DNA of 64,000 nucleotides from Haloterrigena alkaliphila. GTDB lineage: Archaea > Halobacteriota > Halobacteria > Halobacteriales > Natrialbaceae. The stretch spans positions 62,001-126,000 of the forward strand of contig NZ_CP071462.1 in NCBI RefSeq assembly GCF_017352155.2, given 5' to 3'. The notes under the pieces were generated by a model that saw only the letters and a program-made list of their open reading frames with translations, ran no database searches and was not told the DNA's origin. This document shows positions 16,962-28,165 of the stretch, one piece after another; position 1 is the stretch's first letter; each line of letters opens with the position of its first letter. The translations under genes were made by a program, and so were the position numbers.

Positions 16962-17890
16962 CAGCGGTACACCTCCCGGTAGCGCGACGCGACGAGTTCA
17001 CTGATGAGATTCATGACGAACGTGATGACGAACAGGGTCAGTCCGACCGCGAAGAGGCTCTTGTAGGCGGCCCCCTGACCGACGAGGTCGCCCGTCCCGA
17101 TCTGGACCATCGCGGCGGTCATCGTCTGGATCGAGTTCGTGAACAGCCCGGCGGGATCGGTCACGTCGATCAGTCGCGGCGTCTGTCCCGCGGCGATGGC
17201 GACGATCATCGTCTCGCCGATCGCTCGCGAGAGCGCGAGGATAAAGGAGGAGAAGATCCCCGACAGCGCCGCCGGGACGACGACGGACGTCGAAACGGTG
17301 AACTTCGTCGCGCCGAGGCCGTAACTGGCCTGACGCAGCGAGTCGGGAACGGCGCTCATCGCGTCCTCGCTGATCGAGGAGACCATCGGGATGATCATGA
17401 TCCCGACCATGATCGACGCCGAGAGCGCGTTGAACGTCGTCAACTCGACCGGCAGAACCGTATCTAGCGCCGGCGTGACGTAGACGAGCGCGAAGTAGCC
17501 GTAGACGACCGTCGGCACGCCCGCCAGCACCTCGAGCGCCGGTTTCAGGTAGGCCCGCCGGCGCTCGGAGGCGTACTCGCTGAGATAGATCGCGGTCAGC
17601 AGGCCGATCGGGAGCGCGACCAGCGCCGCGCCGACGGTGATGATCAACGTTCCCGAGATCAGCGGCAAGACGCCGAACGCGACCGGATCGTTCGTCGGGC
17701 TCCACCGCGTGCCCGTGAGGAACTCGACGAACGAGACCTGCGCGAAGAAGTCGATTGCGTCGACGAGCAGCGTCAGCAAAATGGCGACGGTCGTCAGAAT
17801 CGACAGGAGCGCACACAGCATGAAGAGGTAGCGGAACGCCCTGCCGCGCGCGGTGCGGATTCCGTCGTGGGAGAAGTCCGGTTGGCTCAT
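16961..17890 (-). CDS. pstC: phosphate ABC transporter permease PstC
   Basis: 309 residues, six or seven membrane helices; EAA loop DAMSAVPDSLRQASYGLGATKFTVSTSVVVPAALSGI. Overlaps pstS by four bases (ATGA) and pstA by one, so pstSCA is one translationally coupled unit. Confidence 0.94.
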   Translation of the reverse strand: MSQPDFSHDGIRTARGRAFRYLFMLCALLSILTTVAILLTLLVDAIDFFAQVSFVEFLTGTRWSPTNDPVAFGVLPLISGTLIITVGAALVALPIGLLTAIYLSEYASERRRAYLKPALEVLAGVPTVVYGYFALVYVTPALDTVLPVELTTFNALSASIMVGIMIIPMVSSISEDAMSAVPDSLRQASYGLGATKFTVSTSVVVPAALSGIFSSFILALSRAIGETMIVAIAAGQTPRLIDVTDPAGLFTNSIQTMTAAMVQIGTGDLVGQGAAYKSLFAVGLTLFVITFVMNLISELVASRYREVYR

Positions 17891-18861
17891 TCGGTCACCT
17901 CCTCGATCGCGGCCTCGAGTTTCTCGAGGTTCTCGTCGCGTTGCTCCTCGGTGATCGGGACGTAGCCGACCTCGGAGACGAGGTCGGTCGCGGCCCGTTC
18001 CATGTAGAAGCGAGCGAAGTCACGGACGGCCGGTTCCGTGAGCGACTCCTTGGCAATGTAGATGAACAGCGGCCGGGAGAGGGGCGTGTACTCGCCCGAC
18101 TTGGCCGTCTCGGTCGACGGTTCGACGCACCCGTCGCCGTCGTCGATCGCGACCGCCTTGATCGAGTCCGGGTTCTCGCTGTAGTAGGCGAATCCGAAGT
18201 AGCCCATCGCGGCCTCCGACCCCTGGACGCCCTGGACGATCGTGCGGTCGCGCTCGGTCGCGTAGTACTCGCTCGTGTGGTTGAACTCCTCGCCGAGGAC
18301 CGCCTCGTTGAAGTAATCGAACGTCCCCGAGGTCGTGGCGGCGCCGTACAGTTCGAACTCCTGGTCGGGCCACTCCTCGTTGATATCGCTCCAGTTCTGG
18401 GCGCCGTCGGCGCGCCAGATCTCCTGGAGCTGTTCGACGGTGAGGCAGTCGATCCAGTCGGCGTTCGGATTGACGACGACGGTCAACGCGTCCGTCGCGA
18501 TCGGGAACTCGAGGGGCGTGATCCCGTTGTTCCCGCACTGTTCGACCTCGGCGTCGGCGATCTCCCGACTCGCGTTGTTGACGTCGGTCCGTCCCGCACA
18601 GAAGAAGTTCCCGAATCCGCCGCCGGTCCCGGTCTTACTGAGCGAGACGTTGACGGTCGGATTCTCCTCGGAAAAGGCGGAACTGATCGCCTCGGTCACG
18701 GGGAAGACCGTGCTGCTCCCCGCGACGTTTACCTGGTCGTCCTCCGCGGCGAACACGCCGCTACAGCCGGCGAGGCTGCCCGAGAGGACGACGCTTGCCG
18801 CGGCGAGAAAATCACGCCGACCGGAGCCGGTCGACAGCGACGCCGTTGAATCTCTCGACAT
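17887..18861 (-). CDS. pstS: phosphate-binding lipoprotein PstS
   Basis: 324 residues. Tat motif GRRDFLAAAS with a hydrophobic stretch and lipobox SLAGC (Cys 33) predict export folded and lipid-anchoring outside the membrane. Phosphate-binding motifs: AGSSTVFPVTEAISS, SKTGTGGGFGNFF and TTSGTFDYFNE. I chose ATG 18861; a GTG three bases earlier is in frame. First gene of the pst operon. Confidence 0.93.
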   Translation of the reverse strand: MSRDSTASLSTGSGRRDFLAAASVVLSGSLAGCSGVFAAEDDQVNVAGSSTVFPVTEAISSAFSEENPTVNVSLSKTGTGGGFGNFFCAGRTDVNNASREIADAEVEQCGNNGITPLEFPIATDALTVVVNPNADWIDCLTVEQLQEIWRADGAQNWSDINEEWPDQEFELYGAATTSGTFDYFNEAVLGEEFNHTSEYYATERDRTIVQGVQGSEAAMGYFGFAYYSENPDSIKAVAIDDGDGCVEPSTETAKSGEYTPLSRPLFIYIAKESLTEPAVRDFARFYMERAATDLVSEVGYVPITEEQRDENLEKLEAAIEEVTE

Positions 18862-18879
18862 CACCTGATCGAAGCCACA

Positions 18880-18925
18880 CTGTAGATAAGTATACTACTA
18901 TGATTGCTATATAGCAGTATGTACT
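18880..18925 (-). promoter_or_regulatory. pst promoter with palindromes
   Basis: AT-rich stretch directly before pstS. It contains the perfect palindromes AGTATACT (18889-18896) and TGCTATATAGCA (18905-18916), and a near-palindrome CAGTA-TG-TACTG beside the latter. TATACTTATC lies about 27 bases before the start and can serve as TATA box. The palindromes are candidate operators for a phosphate-responsive regulator; none has been tested. Confidence 0.5.
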
Positions 18926-18986
18926 GTTTGCCGCGACTGTCAGGTCGGGAACTGATACGGATACCGAGGCGTTGTACTCATACATA

Positions 18987-19001
18987 TGCCAACCCTTGGC
19001 A
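18987..19001. promoter_or_regulatory. inverted repeat in pstS-pstB2 gap
   Basis: TGCCAA-CCC-TTGGCA, six-base arms with a three-base centre, in the 277-base gap between pstB2 and pstS. A second AT-rich element, GAACATATATAG, lies near 19063. It could be an operator or the 3' hairpin of pstB2; no way to choose. Confidence 0.3.
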
Positions 19002-19138
19002 CGACACGGGTTCGGATCGACCGTGACTGCGTCCGAGGGGCCCGTCTTTCCCCAGTGGCTGACCGAACATATATAGACGAACCCCTACCCCTCGTCGGGG
19101 CCGTCCAGGAGGCCCCTCGATCGTCGCTCAGCGGGTCG

Positions 19139-19993
19139 TCAGCCGAATTTTCCGGTGATGTAGTCCTCGACGCGGTCGCTTTCGGGGTTCTCGAAGAGTT
19201 CGTTCGTATCGTCGAACTCCACGAGGTGGCCGCCGGTGAGGAAGACGGCGGTCTTGTCGGAGATGCGCGCGGCTTGTTGCATGTTGTGTGTGACGATGAC
19301 GACCGTGTACTCCTCGGCTAAGTCCTCGATCAGGTCCTCGATCTTCGAGGTCGCGATCGGGTCGAGCGCCGAGGCCGGCTCGTCCATCAGAATGACCTCC
19401 GGATCGGGAGCGATCGCTCGCGCGATACAGAGACGCTGTTGCTGGCCCCCCGAGAGGTCCAGCCCGCTCGAGTCCAGCTGGTCCTCGACTTCCTCGAGCA
19501 GCGCCGCGCGCTCGAGGGCTTTGTGAATCTGCTCGTCGACGTCGTCGTCTTTGCCCTGAACCTTCAGCCCGTAGGCGACGTTGTCCCGGATCGACTTCGG
19601 GAACGGATTGGGCGTCTGGAAGACCATGCCGATCTTCCGGCGCAGGGCGACGGGATCGACGTCCTCGTCGTAGACGTTCTTCCCGCGGAAGTAGAGGTCG
19701 CCCTCGACGCGGGCGATGTCGATGAGGTCGTTCATCCGGTTGATCGACCGCAGGAACGTCGACTTCCCGCAGCCCGACGGCCCGATCAGGGCGGTCACCT
19801 GCCGCTCGGGGATGTCCATGTCGATCCCGTGGAGCGCCTGATCGTCACCGTAGTAGACGTCGAGATCCCGCGACATAATGACGGGATCGTCGACGCGCGG
19901 GGAACCGAGCGGCGGGTCGTCGGTCATCCCGACGTCGGTCGAGCCATCGCTGGAACCGGACGTCGAGACTGTTTGGGGTCCGTTTGCGGTCAT
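19139..19993 (-). CDS. pstB: second phosphate ABC transporter ATPase PstB
   Basis: 284 residues, with all ATPase motifs ([24 protein letters not shown]). From Walker A to the C-terminus it differs from the first PstB in only about twenty positions; the N-terminal 40 residues are unrelated. It stands alone, upstream of pstS on the same strand, so it may form a transporter with the same permeases. A recent duplication or gene conversion is likely. Confidence 0.93.
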   Translation of the reverse strand: MTANGPQTVSTSGSSDGSTDVGMTDDPPLGSPRVDDPVIMSRDLDVYYGDDQALHGIDMDIPERQVTALIGPSGCGKSTFLRSINRMNDLIDIARVEGDLYFRGKNVYDEDVDPVALRRKIGMVFQTPNPFPKSIRDNVAYGLKVQGKDDDVDEQIHKALERAALLEEVEDQLDSSGLDLSGGQQQRLCIARAIAPDPEVILMDEPASALDPIATSKIEDLIEDLAEEYTVVIVTHNMQQAARISDKTAVFLTGGHLVEFDDTNELFENPESDRVEDYITGKFG

Positions 19994-20310
19994 GCTGGAG
20001 TAGTTGAACCTTGGTGCTCACGCAGTTACCTGTTGTGGAGGGTGGGTCGACGAGACCGATACCGCGCCCGCGAGTCAGTCGAGCACCTCGTCGATGCGAC
20101 GCCACTCCATCGCGTCAACGAGCGGTGCAGCCAGTACGTAGTCACTGCCCCGATCTACATAGGCGTCTACTCGCCACCCGCACTCGTGGCCACCGTCGTA
20201 CGCGAACCCTCGATAATCGGCGATAGTAGCAGTACTGGCCCGGTATCACGCTCGTTGCCGGCTCTATAGAGGAAGATGGATTTATCAGTACACGGCCGAA
20301 ACCGCTCCGT
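19994..20310. other. gap between pstB2 and the AbrB-PhoU gene
   Basis: Intergenic, divergent. The 20280-20287 TTTATCAG box is the promoter of the plus-strand regulator. On the minus strand a frame without start codon (20075-20245) ends in a protein-like sequence DYVLAAPLVDAMEWRRIDEVLD; it may be the decayed end of a gene. I see nothing else. Confidence 0.4.
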
Positions 20311-21306
20311 ATGGAGACGCGAAAAGTGCAGGTGACGGGCGGGTCGACGTACACCGTCTCGATCCCGAAATCCTGGGCGACCGACAACGGCGTCAGCGCC
20401 GGGACGACGGTCGAGTTCTACCCCGAAAAAGATTCGCTCCTGTTGACACCCCGAGACGAGACGGATCGACAGGAAGGGACGCTCGACATCTCGGATCTCG
20501 AGGGCGACCGACTCACCCGGGCCGTGATGACGATGTACGTCAGCGGCTTCGACATCATCAGACTCGAGGCCGCGCGCATCACGACCGATCAGCGCAGCGC
20601 GATCCGGTCGGCGACCCAGAGCCTCGTCGGCGTCGAAGTCCTCTCCGAGACGAACGACAGCGTCGTCATTCAGGACTTACTGGACTCCTCTGAGCTCTCG
20701 ATCGTCAACGCCGTCTCGCGGATGCGGCTGATCGCCCGCTCGATGCTCGAGGACGCCGTCACGGCGCTCGTCGAGAACGACGACGACATCGCCCAGGACG
20801 TCATCGAGCGCGACGACGACGTCGACCGCCTCTGGCTGGTCGTCTCGCGGATCTTCCGGGCGACGCTTCGCTCGCCCCGCGCCGCGGAGGAACTCGGCGT
20901 CCCGCGGGAGGACTGTTTCGACTACCACTCCAGCGCCCGCCAGCTCGAACGGGTCGCCGACCACGCGGCCAAGATCAGCAACCTCGCGCTCAAACTCGAG
21001 GAGATCCCCGAGGGCGTGGCCGAGGCGCTCGTCGACCTTCACGCGGACGTCTCGGACGTCATCGAGAAGTCGATGGACGCGCTGTTCGCCGGGGACCCCG
21101 ACGAGGCGACCGATCTCGGCCACGCCGCCCGCGAGGCCATCCTCGAAATCGACGAGCACACCCGGACGATCGACGACATGCTCCGCGAACTCGAGCCCGT
21201 GCAGGCCCAGTCGCTGGGGCTGATCGTCGACTCGCTCTCTCGAAGCGCAGACTACGGCGGCAACATCGCCGAGACGGCGCTGCAGAAGGCCGCCCCTCGT
21301 CCCTGA
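20311..21306 (+). CDS. AbrB-PhoU phosphate regulator
   Basis: 331 residues. N-terminal AbrB/SpoVT swapped-hairpin domain (METRKVQVTGGSTYTVSIPKSWATDNGVSAGTTVEF), then a PhoU-like helical domain with SARQLERVADHAAKISNLA and SLSRSADYGGNIAETAL as its metal-binding repeats. Combines DNA binding with a PhoU sensor, so it is a good candidate for the transcription regulator of the pst genes, from which it diverges. Leaderless: TATA-like TTTATCAG lies about 28 bases before the ATG. Confidence 0.88.
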   Translation: METRKVQVTGGSTYTVSIPKSWATDNGVSAGTTVEFYPEKDSLLLTPRDETDRQEGTLDISDLEGDRLTRAVMTMYVSGFDIIRLEAARITTDQRSAIRSATQSLVGVEVLSETNDSVVIQDLLDSSELSIVNAVSRMRLIARSMLEDAVTALVENDDDIAQDVIERDDDVDRLWLVVSRIFRATLRSPRAAEELGVPREDCFDYHSSARQLERVADHAAKISNLALKLEEIPEGVAEALVDLHADVSDVIEKSMDALFAGDPDEATDLGHAAREAILEIDEHTRTIDDMLRELEPVQAQSLGLIVDSLSRSADYGGNIAETALQKAAPRP

Positions 21307-21407
21307 TCCGAGCGGCGTCGCGGCTCCGCGAGCAACGCATCGGCGTTCGAGACAGTACTCGCGACGACGAACGAGGATTTTCCCGCGACGCGGTGTACGA
21401 CGACGGC

Positions 21408-22391
21408 ATGGAGTACACCCACCTCGGCGAGACGGGACTCGAGGTGTCCCGGCTCTGTCTCGGCTGTATGAACTTCGGAACCGACCAGCCCTGGATGGTC
21501 CACGACCGCGAGCAGGCCCGCGCCGTGATCCACCGGGCGCTCGACCTCGGAATCACGTTCTTCGACACGGCGAACATCTATTCGCAGGGCGAGAGCGAGG
21601 AGATCCTCGGCGAGGCGCTCGCCGACGCGGACCGCGATCGATCGGAACTGGCCGTCGCGACGAAGGTCTACGGTCCGATGCACGACGGCCCGAACGGACA
21701 GGGGCTCTCCCGCAAGCACGTCCTCGAGCAGGCCGAGGCGAGCCTCGAGCGACTCGGCCTCGACTACGTCGACCTGTACCAGATCCACCGCTGGGACGAC
21801 GAGACGCCGATCGACGAAACGCTCTCGGCGCTCGACGCACTGATCGAGGCGGGCAAAGTTCGCTATATCGGCGCCAGCACGATGCCCGCCTGGAAGTTCA
21901 TGAAGGCGCTCTCGCGGGCCGACGTCGACAATCGCGAACGGTTCGTTTCGATGCAGTGCGAGTACAACCTCGTCGACCGCCACGAGGAGGCCAACGTCCT
22001 CCCCCTCTGTGCGGATCAGGGGATCGGCGTCCTCCCGTGGTCGCCGCTGGCCGGCGGCTTCCTGACGGGCAAGTACGAGCGAGGCGAGGACCCGGAAGAC
22101 GGTCGGGCCGCGTCGGACGAGTTCATGGAGAAGCGGTTCACCGAGGAGAACTGGGACGTCCTCGAGGTCGTCCGCGACCTCGCCGACGAGAAGGGCCTCA
22201 CTCCGGCGCAACTCTCGCTTTCGTGGTTGCTCCACAAGGATCTCGTCGACGCCCCCATCGTCGGCCCGCGAACGATCGACCACCTCGAGGGGACCGTCGG
22301 TGCGCTCGAGGTCGAACTCACCGACGGGGAGATCGAGCGACTCGAGGCGCCGCAGACGCCGGTCTGGAACGCGGAGATCGGCGACGTCTGA
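21408..22391 (+). CDS. aldo/keto reductase
   Basis: 327 residues, a (beta/alpha)8 NADPH-dependent oxidoreductase. Motifs: GLEVSRLCLGCMNFG at the N-terminus, catalytic Asp and Tyr in FFDTANIYSQGESE, Lys in VATKVYG, His in YQIHRWD, and C-terminal cofactor segment PIVGPRTIDHLEG. Nearest to the YajO/IolS branch. The substrate cannot be told. I chose ATG 21408 (MEYTHLGETG) as the conserved start. Confidence 0.92.
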   Translation: MEYTHLGETGLEVSRLCLGCMNFGTDQPWMVHDREQARAVIHRALDLGITFFDTANIYSQGESEEILGEALADADRDRSELAVATKVYGPMHDGPNGQGLSRKHVLEQAEASLERLGLDYVDLYQIHRWDDETPIDETLSALDALIEAGKVRYIGASTMPAWKFMKALSRADVDNRERFVSMQCEYNLVDRHEEANVLPLCADQGIGVLPWSPLAGGFLTGKYERGEDPEDGRAASDEFMEKRFTEENWDVLEVVRDLADEKGLTPAQLSLSWLLHKDLVDAPIVGPRTIDHLEGTVGALEVELTDGEIERLEAPQTPVWNAEIGDV

Positions 22392-22487
22392 TCGAGGACT
22401 GGCAGCGTCCTCGGATCGGCGTCGCTCGAGTCCGGGCGAACGGCGTCGTCTCCCGGGGGAGACGAAGGAAGCAGGAGCGGTCGCGAT

Positions 22488-22859
22488 TCAGTCGAGGAGA
22501 ACGGCGTTGACCTGACCGGTCTGGCCGGGACGGGAGGTGACGCGCGCGCGGCCCTCCGAGGTTTCGATGACGGCGCCCTTCGTGATGATGTTTCGGCGCA
22601 CGTAGTTGGGGTTGGCGTCGTTCTCGACGACGTCCTCGATATCGGCGGAGATCGTCTCGCCGCCGTCGTTGACGCTGGCGACGTTCGTCGCGAGCGCGCG
22701 GGTCTTCGAGTCGTTCCCGCGGACGTCGACGGTCCGGAATCGGGGCTCGCCGACCTGCGTCTCCGTCGGGAGTCGACCCAGTTCGTCCTTGCGGCGTTTG
22801 CGGACGTTCTTCAGTCGGCCACCGGTTCGCTTGCGCGTGGAGCGTCCCTGGTCTTGCAT
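22488..22859 (-). CDS. rps8e: 30S ribosomal protein S8e
   Basis: 123 residues, normal archaeal length. MQDQGRSTRKRTGGRLKNVRKRRKDELGR is the conserved basic N-terminus that contacts 16S rRNA; NDANPNYVRRNIITKGAVIETSEGRARVTSRPGQTGQVNAVLLD is the conserved end. The TATA box GCATATAAATAC lies about 28 bases before the ATG (minus strand 22880-22891), so the mRNA is leaderless. Confidence 0.96.
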   Translation of the reverse strand: MQDQGRSTRKRTGGRLKNVRKRRKDELGRLPTETQVGEPRFRTVDVRGNDSKTRALATNVASVNDGGETISADIEDVVENDANPNYVRRNIITKGAVIETSEGRARVTSRPGQTGQVNAVLLD

Positions 22860-22952
22860 ACACGCATCCAGTCCCGGCGCGTATTTATATGCAACGAGAT
22901 GCGGTCCGTCGTTGGTCGAGAATCGATCGGGGACCGCACACCTCTCGCCGGT

Positions 22953-24350
22953 TCACTCGTCGGGAACCAGACAGTAGGCGCGGCCGGGTTCCTCGAGTAC
23001 GGTCTCCTCATCGTCGTCCCAGTGGTTCGAGAAGACGCCGCGCTCGGCGTAGTAGATGCGGTCCTCCCGGGGAATCGCCCCGCTGGTCACGTGTCCGCGA
23101 TTCTCGACGCGCCACCGCCGCTCGCCGGTGTCCTTCTCGAGGGCGTACAGGTGCGCGTCGTAGGAGCCGACGAGGATCGTGTCGGCGGTTGCCGTGATCG
23201 ATCCGATGACGTTGCCGCCGACGTCGGCCGACCACCGTTCCTCGCCGGTCGTCGCGTCGAGCGCGTACACGGTGTCGTCGTCGCTGCCCACGTAGACCAC
23301 GCCCTCGTCGGGGTCGATCGCCGGGTTCGACATGACGATGCCGCCGGTCTCGAACGACCACTCCTCGGTGCCGTCGGCGAGGTCGAGGCGGTAGAACCGG
23401 TCGTCCCAGGAGCCGACGAACGCCGCGCCGTCGTAGACGGGAATCGTCCCCTTGATCTGGGCGCCGAGTCGGAACGCGCCGCCAGCCTTCGACTCGCCGT
23501 CGGGGCCGCCCTCGCCGCCCGCCTGAAACGACCAGGCGAACTCGAGGGAGGGGAACTCCCAGCAGTAGACGACGCCGTCGTTCGACCCGGTGACGAGTCG
23601 CCCCGCCTCGCAGTCGATCGCGGGCGAGGGGTGGGGCATCCCCCAGAGGCGGTCGTCGCTCCAGGTCGGCGCGCCGGTCGCGGCGTCGACCTCCCACAGC
23701 GCGCCGCTGTCGGGGTCGCTGTATTCCGCGAGGAGGTAGAGGGTGCCGTCGACGTAGGCCGGACTCGAGCCGATGGCGATGGCGCCGTCGAACTGGCGGG
23801 GACGCGTCGCCCAGATTAACTCACCGGCGGGAACGTCGACGGCGTAGAGGCCGCCGTCGTAGCCACCGATGTAGGCGGTGTCGCCCACGATCGCCGGCGT
23901 CCCGTGGAAGCCGAGGCTCCGCGAGGCTTCCGTCTCGAGGCGCCAGCGGCGCTCACCGTCCGGCGTGAACGCGTGGATGACCCCGGTGTCGCCGGCGATC
24001 AGAACGGTCTCGCCGGCGGGCGTCGGCCGCGGCGTCGACTTGGCCGCGGTGTGCCCGATGCGATTGACCGGGGTCGACCAGTCGACCCGGACCGACTCGG
24101 GGACGGTCGCCTCGGGGTAGTAGCCGTACCGCCGCAGGCCGCGCCGGAACATCGAGATGTCGTCGTCGGCCGGGAGCGGCACGTAGCCGTTCGCAGCCGT
24201 CGCTGCGTCGGCGACTGGACCGCAGTCCGGTATCCGCCGAGAGACACGGTCGGGACAACCCGCGAGGCCGACGCCGACGGCGCCGACGGTGCCGGTGGCC
24301 GCGAGCAGCCGGCGTCTGCTGACTCGAGGAGCGTCGCTACCGTCGCGCAC
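22953..24350 (-). CDS. PQQ-type beta-propeller lipoprotein (copy 1)
   Basis: 465 residues. Tat motif SRRRLLAATG and lipobox GLAGC (Cys 32) predict an outward lipid-anchored protein. The rest is repeated blades of the form GDTAYIGGYDGGLYAVD and GVVYVGSDDDTVYALDATTGEERWSADVGG, an outer-surface eight- or seven-bladed propeller of the PQQ-like family; no quinoprotein dehydrogenase active site is recognised. It begins ten bases downstream of malic enzyme on the same strand. A clear paralogue lies at 60049. Function unknown. Confidence 0.85.
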   Translation of the reverse strand: MRDGSDAPRVSRRRLLAATGTVGAVGVGLAGCPDRVSRRIPDCGPVADAATAANGYVPLPADDDISMFRRGLRRYGYYPEATVPESVRVDWSTPVNRIGHTAAKSTPRPTPAGETVLIAGDTGVIHAFTPDGERRWRLETEASRSLGFHGTPAIVGDTAYIGGYDGGLYAVDVPAGELIWATRPRQFDGAIAIGSSPAYVDGTLYLLAEYSDPDSGALWEVDAATGAPTWSDDRLWGMPHPSPAIDCEAGRLVTGSNDGVVYCWEFPSLEFAWSFQAGGEGGPDGESKAGGAFRLGAQIKGTIPVYDGAAFVGSWDDRFYRLDLADGTEEWSFETGGIVMSNPAIDPDEGVVYVGSDDDTVYALDATTGEERWSADVGGNVIGSITATADTILVGSYDAHLYALEKDTGERRWRVENRGHVTSGAIPREDRIYYAERGVFSNHWDDDEETVLEEPGRAYCLVPDE

Positions 24351-24359
24351 GCGTCCTCG

Positions 24360-26615
<2,256 letters not shown>

Positions 26616-26762
26616 ATTGGGGACACTGCAGGGGAGTACTAAAAACAATGCGAAGGGGACTTTCGACAGTCGTCGAATACACGGGCCCATTCGGGCCGTC
26701 CTCGCCGGCGATCGATCCCCGGATTCGACCGTTTTATACGCTCCGCCCAAGTGGGATGGGGT

Positions 26763-27248
26763 ATGGACGTCGCGCTTGGTGGGACGTTCGACCCCGTCCA
26801 CGATGGCCATCGTCGGCTGTTCGAACGGGCGTTCGAACTCGGGGACGTGACTGTGGGACTGACGAGCGACGAACTCGCGCCGAAGACGCGCCACGTCGAA
26901 CGCCGCGTCAGATCGTTCGACGAGCGCAAAGCGGCCCTCGAGGCCGAACTCGAGCCGTTCGCGGCCGATCACGACCGCGAGTTCGAGGTCCGGCGTCTCG
27001 AGGAGCCGACCGGAATCGCGACCGAACCGCAGTTCGACTATCTCGTCGTCTCGCCGGAGACCCGCGACGGCGGCCAGCGGATCAACGAGATCCGTCGCGA
27101 GCGCGGCCACGACCCGCTCGAGGTCGTCGTCGTTCCCCACGTCCTCGCCGAGGACGGTGACATCATCTCGAGTACCCGAATCGTCCACGGCGAGATCGAC
27201 GAGCACGGGAACGTCGTCGATGGAGACGACGAGTCGTCGACCAGTTGA
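26763..27248 (+). CDS. coaD: phosphopantetheine adenylyltransferase (archaeal type)
   Basis: 161 residues. Nucleotidyltransferase motif GGTFDPVHDGHRRLF at the N-terminus and the ISSTRI loop near the C-terminus define the class. Adds AMP to phosphopantetheine in coenzyme A synthesis. Start ATG 26763. It is divergent from malic enzyme with a 147-base gap that holds both promoters. Confidence 0.93.
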   Translation: MDVALGGTFDPVHDGHRRLFERAFELGDVTVGLTSDELAPKTRHVERRVRSFDERKAALEAELEPFAADHDREFEVRRLEEPTGIATEPQFDYLVVSPETRDGGQRINEIRRERGHDPLEVVVVPHVLAEDGDIISSTRIVHGEIDEHGNVVDGDDESSTS

Positions 27249-27383
27249 ATTCGTCGACGCGAACGTGTCGGCCACTGACTGTGGCCCGTTACCACATCAC
27301 ATTCAGTCGTGGTATCGTACACTTACGCCGAGACAGTTCCGGACTGCGGTCGTGAAACGATCGAAGTAGTCGGCCCGCTCGAA

Positions 27384-27692
27384 TTACCACTGCGGCGGTT
27401 CGAGACCGGCCGACTCGAGCAGGTCCTTCCACCGGGACTGGATCGAGAGCCGCGAGACGTCCGCGGCGTCGGCGACCGTCCCCTGGGTTCGACCGTCCCC
27501 GGCGACGAGCGATCCGGCGTAGACGCTGGCCGCCAGAACGGCCCGCTTCGACCGGTCGTCGTCGGGAACGTCGGCCAGAAAGAGGTCCACCGCACACGAC
27601 CGCGCCTCGGTCGATAGCTCGAGTCGATCGGCGACCTGCTCGAGTTCCTCGAGCCACGGTTCGTATTCGATTCGGTCCCGGGCGCTGTGCAT
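27384..27692 (-). CDS. TFB-like protein with one cyclin repeat
   Basis: 102 residues. The sequence STEARSCAVDLFLADVPDDDRSKRAVLAASVYAGSLVAGDGRTQGTVADAADVSRLSIQSRWKDLLESAGL follows a TFB cyclin repeat ending in the recognition helix. It lacks a zinc ribbon and the other repeat, so it cannot act as a full TFB. Could be a modulator. TATA-like GTTTTATCC lies about 25 bases before the ATG. Confidence 0.7.
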   Translation of the reverse strand: MHSARDRIEYEPWLEELEQVADRLELSTEARSCAVDLFLADVPDDDRSKRAVLAASVYAGSLVAGDGRTQGTVADAADVSRLSIQSRWKDLLESAGLEPPQW

Positions 27693-27947
27693 ACAACGGG
27701 ATACGACGCGATACGGATAAAACTGTGGCGATACGTGTCAGATGACGCATATAACTATCGTTCGAGAACGGTGTACGTGCGTAATATCCCGCTCAATCCG
27801 GTGCTACGTCGGGCAACGTTCAGATACGAACGAGTAGGTATACCGGGTATTCGCGTCCGATTTCACTAGGATACGACTACTAAACCACCCGTGTCGCCGA
27901 CTAGCATATAGACGCTCGTCAGGGCTCGGTCCACAAGCGTCCCGTCT

Positions 27948-28121
27948 ATGAAAGAGCCAACCTGCAAGCTCGTCTGTACCGGTTGCGGCCTCGAGATGCC
28001 GTATCGGAATCGATCGCTGGCCGAACAAGCGGCGGAACTCCATCAGCTTCGGGATTCGGAACACGTGACGTTCATCGTACCGCCGGAGTGGTCGCCCGAG
28101 GAGCCAGTGAAACAGCGCTAA
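27948..28121 (+). CDS. zinc-finger-like microprotein (57 aa)
   Basis: 57 residues, MKEPTCKLVCTGCGLEMPYR followed by a helix (SLAEQAAELHQLRDSE) and HVTFIVPPEWSPEEP. Three Cys (6, 10, 13) plus His 32 and His 39 could bind zinc. It falls below the usual size cut-offs, but the frame has acidic composition and ends sensibly before tRNA-Leu. Resembles small haloarchaeal zinc proteins of unknown role. Confidence 0.6.
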   Translation: MKEPTCKLVCTGCGLEMPYRNRSLAEQAAELHQLRDSEHVTFIVPPEWSPEEPVKQR

Positions 28122-28165
28122 CGGACCGACAGGTTCTTACTCGATTCGTTGGAAATGAGGGATGC

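Noticed and set aside
26616-27275. N-terminal extension of the malic enzyme frame (to 27275)
   Set aside because: The added residues are antisense to coaD; the conserved malic enzyme begins at ATG 26615, after a TATA-like box.
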